Below, piece after piece: positions 23,074 through 33,281 of a stretch of DNA of 64,000 nt. Numbering within the stretch: position 1 is the stretch's first letter; the number at the start of each line of letters is the position of its first letter. The translations under genes and the position numbers were made by a program. This DNA is from Bacillota bacterium. GTDB taxonomy: Bacteria > Bacillota > Clostridia > Christensenellales > Aristaeellaceae. The stretch spans positions 1 through 64,000 of the forward strand of contig JAEZRP010000040.1 in the NCBI GenBank assembly GCA_023444095.1. Reading direction: 5' to 3'. The notes under the pieces are model-generated. The model did no database searches and was not told the origin of the DNA. It saw only the letters and a list, made by a program, of their open reading frames with translations.

Positions 23074-24819
23074 ATGCGCTGGTTCGCGAAGGGGAGCTAC
23101 AGCCTGAGCACGGTTCTTTTTCTGTCTTTCACGCTGTGCATCGTGATGCTTCTGGGGTTCATGCTGCTCGCGCTTCTGCCCCGCACGTCCCAGATCCTCA
23201 CCGAGAACGCCATCGACCGCACGGAGGAGACGGTGCTCCAGTCGGCGGGCAGCGTCGACATCTTCGTAAACGGGCTCCTTTCGACGCTTAACTTTACCGC
23301 CGCGTCCATCTCAGACGCGCTCGGGGCGGGCGACGATCAATGGAAGCGCGACCTCGATTACCTGAAAAAGAGCAACTCGGACATCACCGCAGTGGCGGTG
23401 CTCCGCTCGGACGGCTCTTCCATCTATGTGACGGGCGGCACGCTGAACGAGGCGCCCGCGACCATCGCGCGGGAGGAGTGGTTCGAAAAGGCGCTCTCCT
23501 GGCAGGGCGCGTCGACCTACTTCTCGACCCCGCATGTGCAGCACCTCTTCGGCGCGCAGCGCAATTTCGTAATCTCGCTCGCGCGGGCCATCTACTATTA
23601 TGGTGTGGACGGCGCGCAGAGGACGGGCGTGCTTCTCATGGACGTGCGCTATGGCGCGTTCGCGGAGCTCATCGAGGGCACGCGCCTCGCCGCGAGCGGA
23701 TACCTCTACATACTCGACGAAAACGACGAGATCATCTTCCACCCGCGCATCAAGATGCTCGACAACGGCCTCGCGGAAGAGGACGTGGCGGCGGCGGTCG
23801 ACAAGGTGATCGGCGTAACGAGCGACAGATTCGGCGGGCGGGCGCGCACGCTCATCATCGAATCGCTCTCCGGCACGCGCTGGCGCATGGTGGGCGTGGC
23901 GTACCTCGACGAGATCACGTACCTCCTTTCGGACATCCGGGAAATCATCACGGTCGTCATCCTGTGCGCGGCGCTGATCTCGCTCATTCCCGCGTCCGTC
24001 ATCGCCTACTCGGTCACGCGGCCGATCCTGAACCTCGAGCACAACATGCAAAAGGTGGAGGCGGGCGATCTCTCGGTCACCATCGGCGCGCGGGGCTTTA
24101 CGGAGATCCGCGCGGTATCGGTCGCGTTCAACCACATGCTCGCGCGCATCCGCGCGCTGATGGATCAGGTGGTCGAGGAGCAGGAGAAGAAGCGGCTTTA
24201 CGAACTCAACGCACTGCAGGCGCAGATCAACCCGCACTTTCTCTACAACACCCTCGATTCCATCATCTGGATGGAGGAGCGCGGCAAGAGCCGGGAGGCG
24301 ATCACCATGGTCTCCGCGCTCGCGCGGCTTTTCCGCATCTCGATCAGCAAGGGGAAAAACGTCATCACCGTGCGCGAGGAGCTCGAGCATGTGCGCAACT
24401 ACCTCATCATCCAGAAGATGCGCTTTAAGGAGAAATTCACCTACGAGATCGAAATGGAAGAGGCCGTGCGGGAAGCGCGCACGATCAAGCTCATCATACA
24501 GCCGCTCGTCGAAAACGCCATCAACCACGGCTTCGACCAGACCTCGGACGACGCGCTCGTCATCCGCGTGCGCGCCTACGGGGAAGGCGACGCGCTCATG
24601 TTCTCTGTGGAGGACGACGGGGTCGGGATGTCGGCCGAACAGGTGGAACGCCTCTTCACCATGCCCCCGGGCAGGAGCGGCATCGGGCTCCGAAACGTCC
24701 ACGAGCGCATCCAGCTCACCTGCGGGAGCGAGTACGGGCTGACCGTCCGCTCGGTGGAGGAGGAGGGAACGACGGTGCTCATCCGGCTGCCGCGCGAAAT
24801 GGAGGTGGCGGAGCAATGA
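23074..24819 (+). CDS. YesM-type sensor histidine kinase
   Basis: This is a 581-residue membrane kinase beginning immediately after the response-regulator stop. Membrane helix 1 is about 11-34, followed by an extracellular sensory domain of Cache type (about 40-275), helix 2 (about 288-312) and HAMP. The His_kinase domain has QAQINPHFLYNTLDSIIWME with the phosphoacceptor His near residue 388. The HATPase_c domain has IIQPLVENAINHGFDQ (N box) and VEDDGVGMS, then GIGLRNVHERI. The extracellular domain probably listens to the binding proteins encoded next (24816 and 25675). Confidence 0.93.
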   Translation: MRWFAKGSYSLSTVLFLSFTLCIVMLLGFMLLALLPRTSQILTENAIDRTEETVLQSAGSVDIFVNGLLSTLNFTAASISDALGAGDDQWKRDLDYLKKSNSDITAVAVLRSDGSSIYVTGGTLNEAPATIAREEWFEKALSWQGASTYFSTPHVQHLFGAQRNFVISLARAIYYYGVDGAQRTGVLLMDVRYGAFAELIEGTRLAASGYLYILDENDEIIFHPRIKMLDNGLAEEDVAAAVDKVIGVTSDRFGGRARTLIIESLSGTRWRMVGVAYLDEITYLLSDIREIITVVILCAALISLIPASVIAYSVTRPILNLEHNMQKVEAGDLSVTIGARGFTEIRAVSVAFNHMLARIRALMDQVVEEQEKKRLYELNALQAQINPHFLYNTLDSIIWMEERGKSREAITMVSALARLFRISISKGKNVITVREELEHVRNYLIIQKMRFKEKFTYEIEMEEAVREARTIKLIIQPLVENAINHGFDQTSDDALVIRVRAYGEGDALMFSVEDDGVGMSAEQVERLFTMPPGRSGIGLRNVHERIQLTCGSEYGLTVRSVEEEGTTVLIRLPREMEVAEQ

Positions 24820-25661
24820 AGAAGTTTCTCTGCCTCTCCCTCGTCTGCCTCGCGGGCGCGGCCGCCCTCATGTTCACGACGCTCCACCGGCCGCCCGACG
24901 GCGGAGACGCGGGCGCGCCCGCGCGCGTCGCGCTGCTCGCCGCGAACGAGACGGGCACTTTCTACATGCAGCTCAAGCAGGGCGCGCAGGACGCCGCCGA
25001 GAACCTGAGCGCCGCGCTCGCGATCGAGATCATCGGCGTGGACGGGCTCGAGGATCGGATCGCCGAGCTCGCGGAGGACGGCATGGAAGCAGCCATCGTG
25101 TACTGCGAAGACGGGAAGTTGACCAAAGACGCGCTTTCCGCGCTGCGCGCGGCGGACATCGGCTCCGTCACGCTGCTTGGGAGCGAGGGCGACCGCGCGG
25201 TCCTGTCGGATTTGGAAACAGACGCGCGCGCGCTGGCCGACGCCGCCCGCGCCGCCGGGTGCGACCGCGCGCTTCTCGCCGGAGAAAACGCCGCGCTCGC
25301 CGCCGCGTTTGCGAATGTATGGAACGGCGAAACGCTTGCAGAGGACGGCGTCAGCACGGAGAACGCGCGCCCCGGCGACTGCATCATTGCACTCACAGCC
25401 GAGGCGACGCGCGCCGCCATGGCGCGCACGGCTGACATCCCGCTCTTCGGGGTGGACACGGGCGAAACGCGCGCGGAGGACCTCGAGACGGGAATGATCG
25501 ACGGCATGCTTCTCCCCCGCCCCTACGCCATGGGATACCGCGCGCTGGAGGCCGCGCTCGCGAGCGGGAAGGGCACGATCTACGTGCCCGCGAAGCTCGT
25601 GACGCCCGGGACGATGTACCTCCCGGAGAACGTCGGCATCGTCTATCCGCTGATTCAGTGA
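24816..25661 (+). CDS. Divergent sugar-binding-protein-like sensor component
   Basis: This is a 281-residue protein; ATG 24816 overlaps the kinase stop (ATGA). An N-terminal hydrophobic segment (about 4-22) is a signal or anchor with no proper lipobox. The rest is a shortened, degenerate periplasmic-binding-protein type 1 fold (ARVALLAANETGTFYMQLKQ, IPLFGVDTGETRAEDLETGM, AMGYRALEAALASGKGTIYV). Tight coupling to the kinase suggests it presents sugar, or a bound binding protein, to the sensor domain, by analogy with XylFII-LytS-YesN of Clostridium beijerinckii. It is smaller and has lost the usual ligand-loop residues, so it may not bind sugar itself. Confidence 0.7.
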   Translation: MKKFLCLSLVCLAGAAALMFTTLHRPPDGGDAGAPARVALLAANETGTFYMQLKQGAQDAAENLSAALAIEIIGVDGLEDRIAELAEDGMEAAIVYCEDGKLTKDALSALRAADIGSVTLLGSEGDRAVLSDLETDARALADAARAAGCDRALLAGENAALAAAFANVWNGETLAEDGVSTENARPGDCIIALTAEATRAAMARTADIPLFGVDTGETRAEDLETGMIDGMLLPRPYAMGYRALEAALASGKGTIYVPAKLVTPGTMYLPENVGIVYPLIQ

Positions 25662-25674
25662 AGGAGGCGACGGA

Positions 25675-26643
25675 ATGAAAAGGATTGCTTTCCTGGCATG
25701 CCTGATTCTGGCGCTCATGCCCGCCGCGCGCGCCGAGCAGCCAAGGATCGCCTTCCTCGCGTACAACACGCAGGATACATTCATCGCATCCGTCATCTCG
25801 CAGGTGGAGGACCGGGCGGACGGCGAGGCGGCGCTCACGGTCCTGAACGCCGCGAACAACCAGAACACCCAGAACGCGCAGCTCGAAGCCCAGCTCGAGG
25901 CGGGCGTCGACGCCGTGATCGTGAACGCTGTGGATCGTACGAGCGCGGTATACCTCATCGGGCTCGCCATGAAGTACGAAAAGCCCATCGTGTTCATCAA
26001 CCGCGAGCCGCTCTACGAGGATCTTTGCCTCTACGACGGGGCTTACTACGTCGGCACCGACCCCAAGGAACTCGGAACGCTGTGCGGGCAGATCGTGGCC
26101 GATTCTTTCCTTGCCAATCCCGCCGCGGACAGGAACGGAGACGGGGTGATCCAGTACGTTCTTCTCAAGGGCCAGCTGGGCCATCAGGACGCGGAGATCC
26201 GCACGCTTTACTCGATCAAGGCGCTCGAGGACGCCGGGCTCGCGCTCGAGAAGCTCGCGGAGGAGGATGCGCGCTGGGAGCGCGTGCAGGGACAGGAGGC
26301 CATGGCAACCTTCCTCAACGAATACGGAGACAAGATCGAATGCGTGATCTCGAACAACGACGACATGGCGCTCGGCGCCATCGATGCGCTGAAGGCGGCG
26401 GGCTTTTTCTCCAACGGACAGTCCATGCCGATCGTGGGCGTGGACGCGACGCGCCAGGCGCTCGAGGCGCTCGCGCAGGGTACGCTTCTGGGTACCGTGC
26501 TCAATAATGCCGCCGACCAGGGAAACGCGGCCTTCGAACTGGCGATGCTCCTCGGGGAAGGGAAGCCCCTCGACGGTTATCCCTACGACATCACGGGCGA
26601 AAAGTACATCTGGATTCCGGGTCGCGCGATCCTCGCGGAATGA
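25675..26643 (+). CDS. Second galactose-type sugar-binding protein, likely a sensory partner
   Basis: This is a 322-residue exported protein with a signal peptide (MKRIAFLACLILALMPAARA) and AAGGAGG upstream. It is a type 1 binding protein: AFLAYNTQDTFIASVISQVE, VDAVIVNAVDRTSAVYLIGL, IECVISNNDDMALGAIDALK and IVGVDATRQALEALAQGTL. DRNGDGVIQY is a calcium loop like that of the MglB homologue at 20218. No transporter subunits sit beside it, so it probably feeds the YesM-type kinase rather than a permease. It is 13 bases downstream of the 24816 gene in the same operon. Confidence 0.85.
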   Translation: MKRIAFLACLILALMPAARAEQPRIAFLAYNTQDTFIASVISQVEDRADGEAALTVLNAANNQNTQNAQLEAQLEAGVDAVIVNAVDRTSAVYLIGLAMKYEKPIVFINREPLYEDLCLYDGAYYVGTDPKELGTLCGQIVADSFLANPAADRNGDGVIQYVLLKGQLGHQDAEIRTLYSIKALEDAGLALEKLAEEDARWERVQGQEAMATFLNEYGDKIECVISNNDDMALGAIDALKAAGFFSNGQSMPIVGVDATRQALEALAQGTLLGTVLNNAADQGNAAFELAMLLGEGKPLDGYPYDITGEKYIWIPGRAILAE

Positions 26644-26664
26644 GACCTCACTTTGTGATTTCGC

Positions 26665-26693
26665 TTGACCGGAAACATTTACCCATATATAAT
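26665..26693 (+). promoter_or_regulatory. Promoter of the GH172 gene
   Basis: TTGACC (26665-26670) and TATAAT (26688-26693) are separated by 17 bases. It lies just after the sensor operon, so the GH172-family gene can be transcribed on its own. Confidence 0.75.
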
Positions 26694-26739
26694 GTGTCGC
26701 AAGCGGATCACGATTTAAGGTGAGAAAGGAATGATCTCT

Positions 26740-27807
<1,068 letters not shown>

Positions 27808-27810
27808 CAG

Positions 27811-27845
27811 AAAAATCCCCCGGAACGCATGCCGGGGGATTTTTG
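27811..27845. terminator. Bidirectional terminator
   Basis: AAAAATCCCCCGG and CCGGGGGATTTTT pair across an AACGCATG loop, with A and T tracts on both sides. It serves both the GH172 gene (plus strand) and the M42 peptidase gene that ends at 27855 on the minus strand. Confidence 0.9.
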
Positions 27846-27854
27846 TAATTTGTC

Positions 27855-28931
27855 CTAGAATCCTGCGAGCACATCCCCGTCGAGGGATTTGATAACGGCG
27901 GCCGCGAGCTTCACGGCGTTTTCAAAGTCGGCGAAGGACGCGATGCCGTAATGCGTGTGAATGTAACGCGTGGGAAGCCCGATTACGATGCAGGGGACGC
28001 CCATGTTCGAAAGGTGGATGGGCGCGCCGTTGGTCGAGCCGCCGCTGCGCACGCTCGACTGCACCGGTATGCCAAGTTTCTCGCCCATATCGAGCGCGTA
28101 CCTTTGGAACCGGGGATGGGTGATCATGCGCGCATCGATGTAACGGAGCATCGGGCCCTTCTTGATCGCGGTCTGGACCATGTACGGCTCCGCGACGGTG
28201 TCGTCCGCCGGACAGCCCTCGAACACGATGGCGATGTCGGGCTTGACGCGCCGGGAAGTCACCGCCGCGCCGCGCGTGCCGACCTCTTCCTGCGTGGCCC
28301 ACGCGCCGACGAGGTTCACATGGAGGTTCTCGCCGTCCAGCACGCGGAGCGTCTCCGTGATGGCCGCGCAGCCGAGCCGGCAGTCGAACGCCTTGCCGAT
28401 CATCAGATCGTGCGCCTCGTCATACTCGAATTTGACGTCCGGAACGACGGGCTCGCCGATGCGGATGCCGAAATCGTCGATCGCCTCCTCGCGGGAGGAC
28501 GCGCCGACGTCGATCGTCATTTCCTCCACGTTCGGCGCGGCGTCTTTTTCAGCCGCACTCGCGTGGTGCGGCGGCGTGGTGGCGATGACCCCGGGGATGT
28601 ACGCCCCCCGCGCGTTCCGCACGAGCACGCGGTGCGCCGCGACGCCCGCGGGCACCCAGCGCCCCAGCTGCAAGAACCGCAGCGTGCCGTTGGGCTTTAC
28701 GGCCTGCACGATGAAGGACACCTCGTCCGTGTGCGCGTCGAGCTGCACCACGGGCCTGTTCGCCGCGTTTCCCCGCCGCTCCAGATAGAAATTCCGCATT
28801 TTGTCCTCGGACGCGTCGCCGAGGCCCGCGACGGACGCGCGCAATACATTTACGACCTCGTCCTCGAACCCCGAAGCGCCCGGCGCGTCCGAAAGCGCCC
28901 GGATGAGCGACAATGCCACTTGCTTCTCCAT
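27855..28931 (-). CDS. M42-family aminopeptidase
   Basis: This is a 358-residue protein with ATG 28931 behind GGGAGGG. Metal ligands are in VVQLDAHTDEVSFIVQ (His and Asp), the catalytic/ligand Glu pair in WATQEEVGTRGA, Asp in FEGCPADD and the final His in PTRYIHTHYGIAS. The DCRLGCAAI block also fits the M42 family (glutamyl aminopeptidase/endoglucanase M, TET-type). These cytosolic dinuclear metal enzymes degrade peptides. The gene is alone on this strand with the shared terminator at 27811-27845. Confidence 0.93.
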   Translation of the reverse strand: MEKQVALSLIRALSDAPGASGFEDEVVNVLRASVAGLGDASEDKMRNFYLERRGNAANRPVVQLDAHTDEVSFIVQAVKPNGTLRFLQLGRWVPAGVAAHRVLVRNARGAYIPGVIATTPPHHASAAEKDAAPNVEEMTIDVGASSREEAIDDFGIRIGEPVVPDVKFEYDEAHDLMIGKAFDCRLGCAAITETLRVLDGENLHVNLVGAWATQEEVGTRGAAVTSRRVKPDIAIVFEGCPADDTVAEPYMVQTAIKKGPMLRYIDARMITHPRFQRYALDMGEKLGIPVQSSVRSGGSTNGAPIHLSNMGVPCIVIGLPTRYIHTHYGIASFADFENAVKLAAAVIKSLDGDVLAGF

Positions 28932-29267
28932 TTTGTTCCCTCCCGCTGATTTCGTCTCAGTATAGCACAGGATCGGGCAATTTGCTATGGCGTTTTCGCC
29001 GCGCGGATGGCCCCGAAGGCAGGTCACAGCCCGTCAACCCCGCGCCAGCGTCGACTTCCGCGCCGCAGGACAGCGTTCTTTGTACAACGCATGGTGACCT
29101 TCGCTCATTCCGAGCGACAGATGCTCATGCGGATCGGATGCCTCGACGATGTCCGCCAGATCGACATCATGGTTATTTTCGATGGGAAGCGACCACGTTC
29201 CCACCAAGTATTCATATGGCGCAGCAAAACGGGCGCCCGTCCGGCGCCCGTTCCTCCCTGTCTTGCC

Positions 29268-30344
29268 TCAGCCGAGCAGCTTCCCGATTGCCTCGACCGC
29301 CTTCCGGTCGAGCTCCATCGACCGGCGACCCTCGTCGGCGAGGATCTTTCGGATCGCGGGATCGGCGAACTTGCGGTAGCCCGCATCGTCCATGGTAAGG
29401 TGGTTCCACAGAAACCCGCCGTACGCCGCGCACGCGCGCCACGCGTCGATCGCCTCTCCGATCGGTCCGGCCCAGTCCGGGTTGTCCGCCCGCACCTTCT
29501 CCCAGTAGGGGATCGCCACGCCGCGCTCGTGGATCTGGCAAAGCGCGTCGCAGTAGGTGTAGAACCTGCCCTGAACCGTCTTTTCCCATACGTCGTCGTC
29601 CCACTCCCCGCCCGGCTCCACGAGCGGCACGCGGATGCAGTCGTCAAACGACGCGTGCTCGAGCGTGTCGAGCATCGCCTCCCATGCCGCAAGTCCGATC
29701 TTCCCGCCGCGCACATCCGCGCGGACGGCGTTCTCGACGATGGCGCGGGCGGCAACGAGCGCGTTCTCCCGCTCGGACGGCGCGGGTCCGGCCTCGGAAA
29801 GCAGTATATAGCCGATCATTCCCCCGAACCATCCGGCCTTTTCAAAGGGCTTGTCCTCCGCGAAGCCCTCGCTCGTCTGAAAGTAGTTCCAGCCGAGGAG
29901 TTTCTCGCCGTCGCCTTCGTAGCCGAACACCACGCAGCACTCCGGCGGTCCGATGATGCCCATGGCGATCACCGGTGCGCCCGCGTCCAGGGACTTCACA
30001 ATCTCCGTGCGCGCCTCGTCCTCCGAGACGAACGGCCCTTCCATGCCCGCAATGGGCTTCGCGAGCCGGAACGCCCCCGAAAGCCCCAGCGCCCCGAGCG
30101 CGCGCCTGTGCGGCGCGAACGCATCCTCCTCGCAGGAGAGGATGTCCACGCTGCCGCCGTCCCACCTGCCCGGCCGCCACACGAGCCGGTTGCCCGCGCC
30201 GCACATCGCCAGGATGTCCGCGTACGGGCGCGGCCGTCCCATTCCGTGAAGCGCCGCCCACAGGGAACCGATATACGGGGTGAGCAACGAACCGACGTCC
30301 AGGAACTGCGCGACGCGCGGCACGTTTTCAATGATCCTGTTCAC
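29268..30344 (-). CDS. Unknown protein with a papain-like BtrH_N-type fold
   Basis: This is a 358-residue protein whose start overlaps the stop of the gene at 30341 (ATGA). The N-terminal half contains ILAMCGAGNRLVWRPGRWDG, DILSCEEDAFAPHRRALGAL, then GAPVIAMGIIGPPECCVVFG and KLLGWNYFQTSEGF. This layout recalls BtrH_N/C39-like papain-fold proteins, with a Cys early and glycine-rich beta strands later. The C-terminal half is helical and unrecognised. It is probably functionally linked to the GyrI-like protein encoded just upstream. The fold assignment is tentative and no substrate can be named. Confidence 0.6.
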   Translation of the reverse strand: MNRIIENVPRVAQFLDVGSLLTPYIGSLWAALHGMGRPRPYADILAMCGAGNRLVWRPGRWDGGSVDILSCEEDAFAPHRRALGALGLSGAFRLAKPIAGMEGPFVSEDEARTEIVKSLDAGAPVIAMGIIGPPECCVVFGYEGDGEKLLGWNYFQTSEGFAEDKPFEKAGWFGGMIGYILLSEAGPAPSERENALVAARAIVENAVRADVRGGKIGLAAWEAMLDTLEHASFDDCIRVPLVEPGGEWDDDVWEKTVQGRFYTYCDALCQIHERGVAIPYWEKVRADNPDWAGPIGEAIDAWRACAAYGGFLWNHLTMDDAGYRKFADPAIRKILADEGRRSMELDRKAVEAIGKLLG

Positions 30345-30826
30345 GCTTTCCCCTCCTTGACCTTGATCGGCACGAATATGTCGAGCTGATTGAAGCCCAT
30401 GGCCTTTTTTGCCTCCGGCGGCGTCGGAATGTGGAACATCGTCCTGTGACCGGGCCGCTCGTCCGACTCAAAGCCGTGATCCGCAATCCATTCCTTGATT
30501 TCCATGTACACGCGCGTCCCGTCGGTCTCGTGCTCGTCCACGGAAATCGCGGCGGCGTACAGCCCGCCCGCATAGTCGATCACGTCGTATCCCGCCACGT
30601 CCATCCCCTCGGAATGGACGTACCACCACTCCATGCCCGGCTTGTCCTCGTCGTACCACAGAAAGTCACCCGGCATGAATCTGTCCGAACTGTCGATCTT
30701 TGAGAACCACTCGCTGAACTGCATGAGCTTGCTCCCCGGCTCAAACGGCGCGCCCGTCTCCATGCCTGATGTGACCATCCGGCACTTCGGCAGCGATAGA
30801 ATCCGCACTCCAAGCGTGTTTTCCAT
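30341..30826 (-). CDS. GyrI/AraC effector-binding-like protein
   Basis: This is a 161-residue protein. ATG 30826 (MENTLGVRILSLP) follows GGGAGGGG; the longer upstream start lacks a site. The sequence runs EFS-like: CRMVTSGMETGAPFEPGSKL, EWWYVHSEGMDVAGYDVIDY, GGLYAAAISVDEHETDGTRV and LDIFVPIKVKEGKA. This matches the two-lobed GyrI-like small-molecule-binding domain (AraC effector-binding domain), here without a DNA-binding part. It is translationally coupled to the papain-fold-like protein at 29268. Role unknown; small-molecule sequestration or conversion is plausible. Confidence 0.75.
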   Translation of the reverse strand: MENTLGVRILSLPKCRMVTSGMETGAPFEPGSKLMQFSEWFSKIDSSDRFMPGDFLWYDEDKPGMEWWYVHSEGMDVAGYDVIDYAGGLYAAAISVDEHETDGTRVYMEIKEWIADHGFESDERPGHRTMFHIPTPPEAKKAMGFNQLDIFVPIKVKEGKA

Positions 30827-30971
30827 CCCATTCCCCTCCCTTTCCCACATTATACCACACGTCGCGCAGGCGAAATGAACCAAAATTGCGGCTGATTCGT
30901 CCACCGGATTCATGGGTATATTAGGGGCAAGGGAACGTTAGTAAAACCAAACGCCCGAAAGGAGCGATATC

Positions 30972-31589
30972 ATGTTTGAGCAGATCAAATTGAATTACGC
31001 GTTTCACGCGCTTGAGCCGCACATCGACGCGGCGACCATGGAGACCCACTATACGAAGCACCACGCAGCCTACACAAAGAACCTGAACGAAGCGGTGGAG
31101 AAGGCGGGGCTCGCCGGAAAGACGATCGAGGAACTTCTGGCCGGGCTGAAGTCTGTTCCGGAGGAGGTCCGTACCGTCGTGCGCAATAACGGCGGCGGCT
31201 TTTTCAACCACAACCTCTACTTCGGCCACATCGCCCCTGGCGCGGGCGGAGAGCCGACGGGCGCGCTCGCGGAGAAGATCCGGGAAGCCTTCGGGTCCTT
31301 CGCGGAATTCAGGGAGAAGATTTCGAAGGCGGCTGCGGGGCAGTTCGGCTCCGGTTGGGCGTGGCTCGCGACCGACCGGAAGGGCGATCTGAAGATCATG
31401 GCGACGCCCAATCAGGACAACCCGATCACCGAAACGGAGGGCGCGTGGCGGCCGATTTTCGGCATCGACGTATGGGAGCATGCGTACTACCTCAAGTACA
31501 GGAACCTGCGCGCCGACTATGTGAAGGCGTTTTTCGAGGTGGTCGACTGGAACAGGGTGGCCGAGAATTACGAGAAGATCCGCGGATAG
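30972..31589 (+). CDS. sodA: Fe/Mn superoxide dismutase
   Basis: This is a 205-residue protein with AAAGGAG before ATG 30972. Metal ligands are His26 (METHYTKHHAAY), His in GGFFNHNLYFGH, and Asp and His in IFGIDVWEHAYYLKYRNLRA. The C-terminal domain contains GSGWAWLATDRKGDL. It dismutates superoxide in the cytosol. Whether Fe or Mn is used cannot be told from sequence by eye. For an anaerobe this is oxygen-stress defence. It is monocistronic with its own terminator. Confidence 0.95.
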   Translation: MFEQIKLNYAFHALEPHIDAATMETHYTKHHAAYTKNLNEAVEKAGLAGKTIEELLAGLKSVPEEVRTVVRNNGGGFFNHNLYFGHIAPGAGGEPTGALAEKIREAFGSFAEFREKISKAAAGQFGSGWAWLATDRKGDLKIMATPNQDNPITETEGAWRPIFGIDVWEHAYYLKYRNLRADYVKAFFEVVDWNRVAENYEKIRG

Positions 31590-31601
31590 GGGCAAGGGAA
31601 T

Positions 31602-31633
31602 CGCCGGACGGGAAGCCGTCCGGCGGTTTTTTA
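31602..31633 (+). terminator. Terminator of the superoxide dismutase gene
   Basis: GCCGGACGG(GAAG)CCGTCCGGC is followed by GGTTTTTT, 13 bases after the stop codon. Confidence 0.9.
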
Positions 31634-32006
31634 TGCCCTCAGCTTCGTAGAACACCCTTTTTCCCGCCGAGACGGACGCGTCGTCGTGATGGATGCATGT
31701 TTTGGGGAGATCGAGGGGGACGAGTGTCCGCTGGTCGACGCGCTACTTATAAGCGATACAAAAAAAGCGCATTCCGTCCCCCGCGCGGCAAACTTCGGGG
31801 ACGCGGGAAATCCGACTGGACAACCGGGCCGGGGATCGCGTATAATGGCCACGTTAACCGATGATGAAAGGGGCGGTGCCGCCATGCCGGAATGCAGGTT
31901 TACTCCGATTCATGCGGACATTGCGCGAAGCGCCACCTTCGCGCGCGGAGCCGGTCGAGCGGTTTTGAAAGGAGCTGATGCCATCCAATCATAAAAGGAG
32001 AATACG
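31634..32006 (+). promoter_or_regulatory. Upstream region of the MFS gene with a promoter at 31817-31846
   Basis: The 373-bp region contains TGGACA (31817-31822) and TATAAT (31841-31846) with an 18-base spacer. This leaves a leader of about 150 bases before the transporter. A small frame from ATG 31883 (MPECRFTPIHADIARSATFA), preceded by AAAGGGG, could be a leader peptide but has no recognised sequence. Nothing else is seen. Confidence 0.5.
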
Positions 32007-33269
32007 ATGAAAGCAATATTCGCGCTGTGGCGCTCGCTGCGCTCCCTCCGGGGCAATCAGAGGGCGTGCGTGTTGACTGAACCCCTGTGGGCGATTCCGT
32101 ATCAACTTTTCCTTCCCTTCGCATCCCTTTACATGTCCGCCGTCGGCCTCACGGATGCCGAGATCGGCGCGGTCGCCGCGCTGAGCCTCGCCGCCCAATT
32201 CGCGTGGGCGCTTTTGTCCGGAGCGATCGTCGATAAAATCGGCCGCCGAAAATCGATGCTGATCTACGGGCTTTTGAGCTGGACAATCCCCTGCGCCCTC
32301 TGGGCGACGGCGCGGAGCTTCCCCCTCTTCGCCTTGGCCGCCGCGCTCAACGGCATGTGGCGCGTGACGGGGAACAGCTTCAGCTGCATGATCGTCGAGG
32401 ACGGGGATGACGACAAGCTTGTCAGCATATTCACGATTCTGAGCATCACGGGGCTGGCGGCGGGGCTCCTCTCGCCGGTTGCGGGCATCTTCATCGCCCG
32501 CTTTACGCTCCCGCCCACCATGCGCGCGCTGTATGCGCTGGCGCTTCTTCTGATGACGGTCAAATTCGTCGTCCAATACCGTGCGTCAGGCGAAAGCACT
32601 ATTGGCAGGGCGCGAATCGCGGAGTGCCGGGGACGCCCCCTGTTCGCACTCGCGTTCGGGGGCTTCGGCGCCCTCGTTTCGGCGCTCGGAACGAAGCGGC
32701 TGCTCTTATGCGCGGCGCTTGCCCTTCTGCTGAACTGCGACGACGCGGTGCGCGCCAGCTTCTGGCCGCTGTTTGTGACTGAGAAGTACGGACTCAGCGC
32801 CGCCGCGTTCTCCGCGCTCCCGCCCGTCAAATCGGTCGCCACGCTGGCGGTATACCTTTTGATCTCGCCACGCGTCAATCTATCGCGCGTCCGCGCGCCG
32901 CTCCTGTCGGGTATCGCGGCGAAGGGTCTCGCGCTCGCGCTTCCGCTTGCCTTACTGGCGCTCACGCGCGGGGCCGCATGGGTCGTGTTCCTGTCGGCCG
33001 CCTGCGACGCGTTCGCGCTCGCGATGCTCGGGCCGTACGTCGAATCCCTGATCTCGGTCTACATCCCGCAAGAGGAGCGGGCGCGAATCAACAGCATGAT
33101 GACCGCCGGAATCCTGTTCGTCAGCGCGCCGGTCACGTGGCTCGCCGGACTGCTTTCGGGAATGAACCGGTCCCTGCCGCTCTTACTGGGACTCGGCTTC
33201 GTGGCGGCGGAGGCCGTCGCAGCCGTGTGGCTCGCCCGGGTCGCGCGCGGGGATCGATCCCTCAAATAG
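32007..33269 (+). CDS. MFS transporter
   Basis: This is a 420-residue integral membrane protein with AAAGGAG upstream. About 12 helices and the MFS loop 2-3 motif (GAIVDKIGRRKSMLIYGLLS, the GxxxDRxGRR consensus) are visible. The protein lacks long soluble domains. Unlike most MFS proteins the family is not obvious, and no substrate-specific neighbour helps: genes on both sides are on unrelated transcripts. Export of a small molecule or drug is possible. Confidence 0.85.
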   Translation: MKAIFALWRSLRSLRGNQRACVLTEPLWAIPYQLFLPFASLYMSAVGLTDAEIGAVAALSLAAQFAWALLSGAIVDKIGRRKSMLIYGLLSWTIPCALWATARSFPLFALAAALNGMWRVTGNSFSCMIVEDGDDDKLVSIFTILSITGLAAGLLSPVAGIFIARFTLPPTMRALYALALLLMTVKFVVQYRASGESTIGRARIAECRGRPLFALAFGGFGALVSALGTKRLLLCAALALLLNCDDAVRASFWPLFVTEKYGLSAAAFSALPPVKSVATLAVYLLISPRVNLSRVRAPLLSGIAAKGLALALPLALLALTRGAAWVVFLSAACDAFALAMLGPYVESLISVYIPQEERARINSMMTAGILFVSAPVTWLAGLLSGMNRSLPLLLGLGFVAAEAVAAVWLARVARGDRSLK

Positions 33270-33281
33270 CGCGCGGACTCT

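Noticed and set aside
31686..31994. A 102-codon frame upstream of the MFS gene
   Set aside because: It starts inside a terminator-proximal region and crosses the promoter at 31817-31846; only a short leader peptide from 31883 remains possible.
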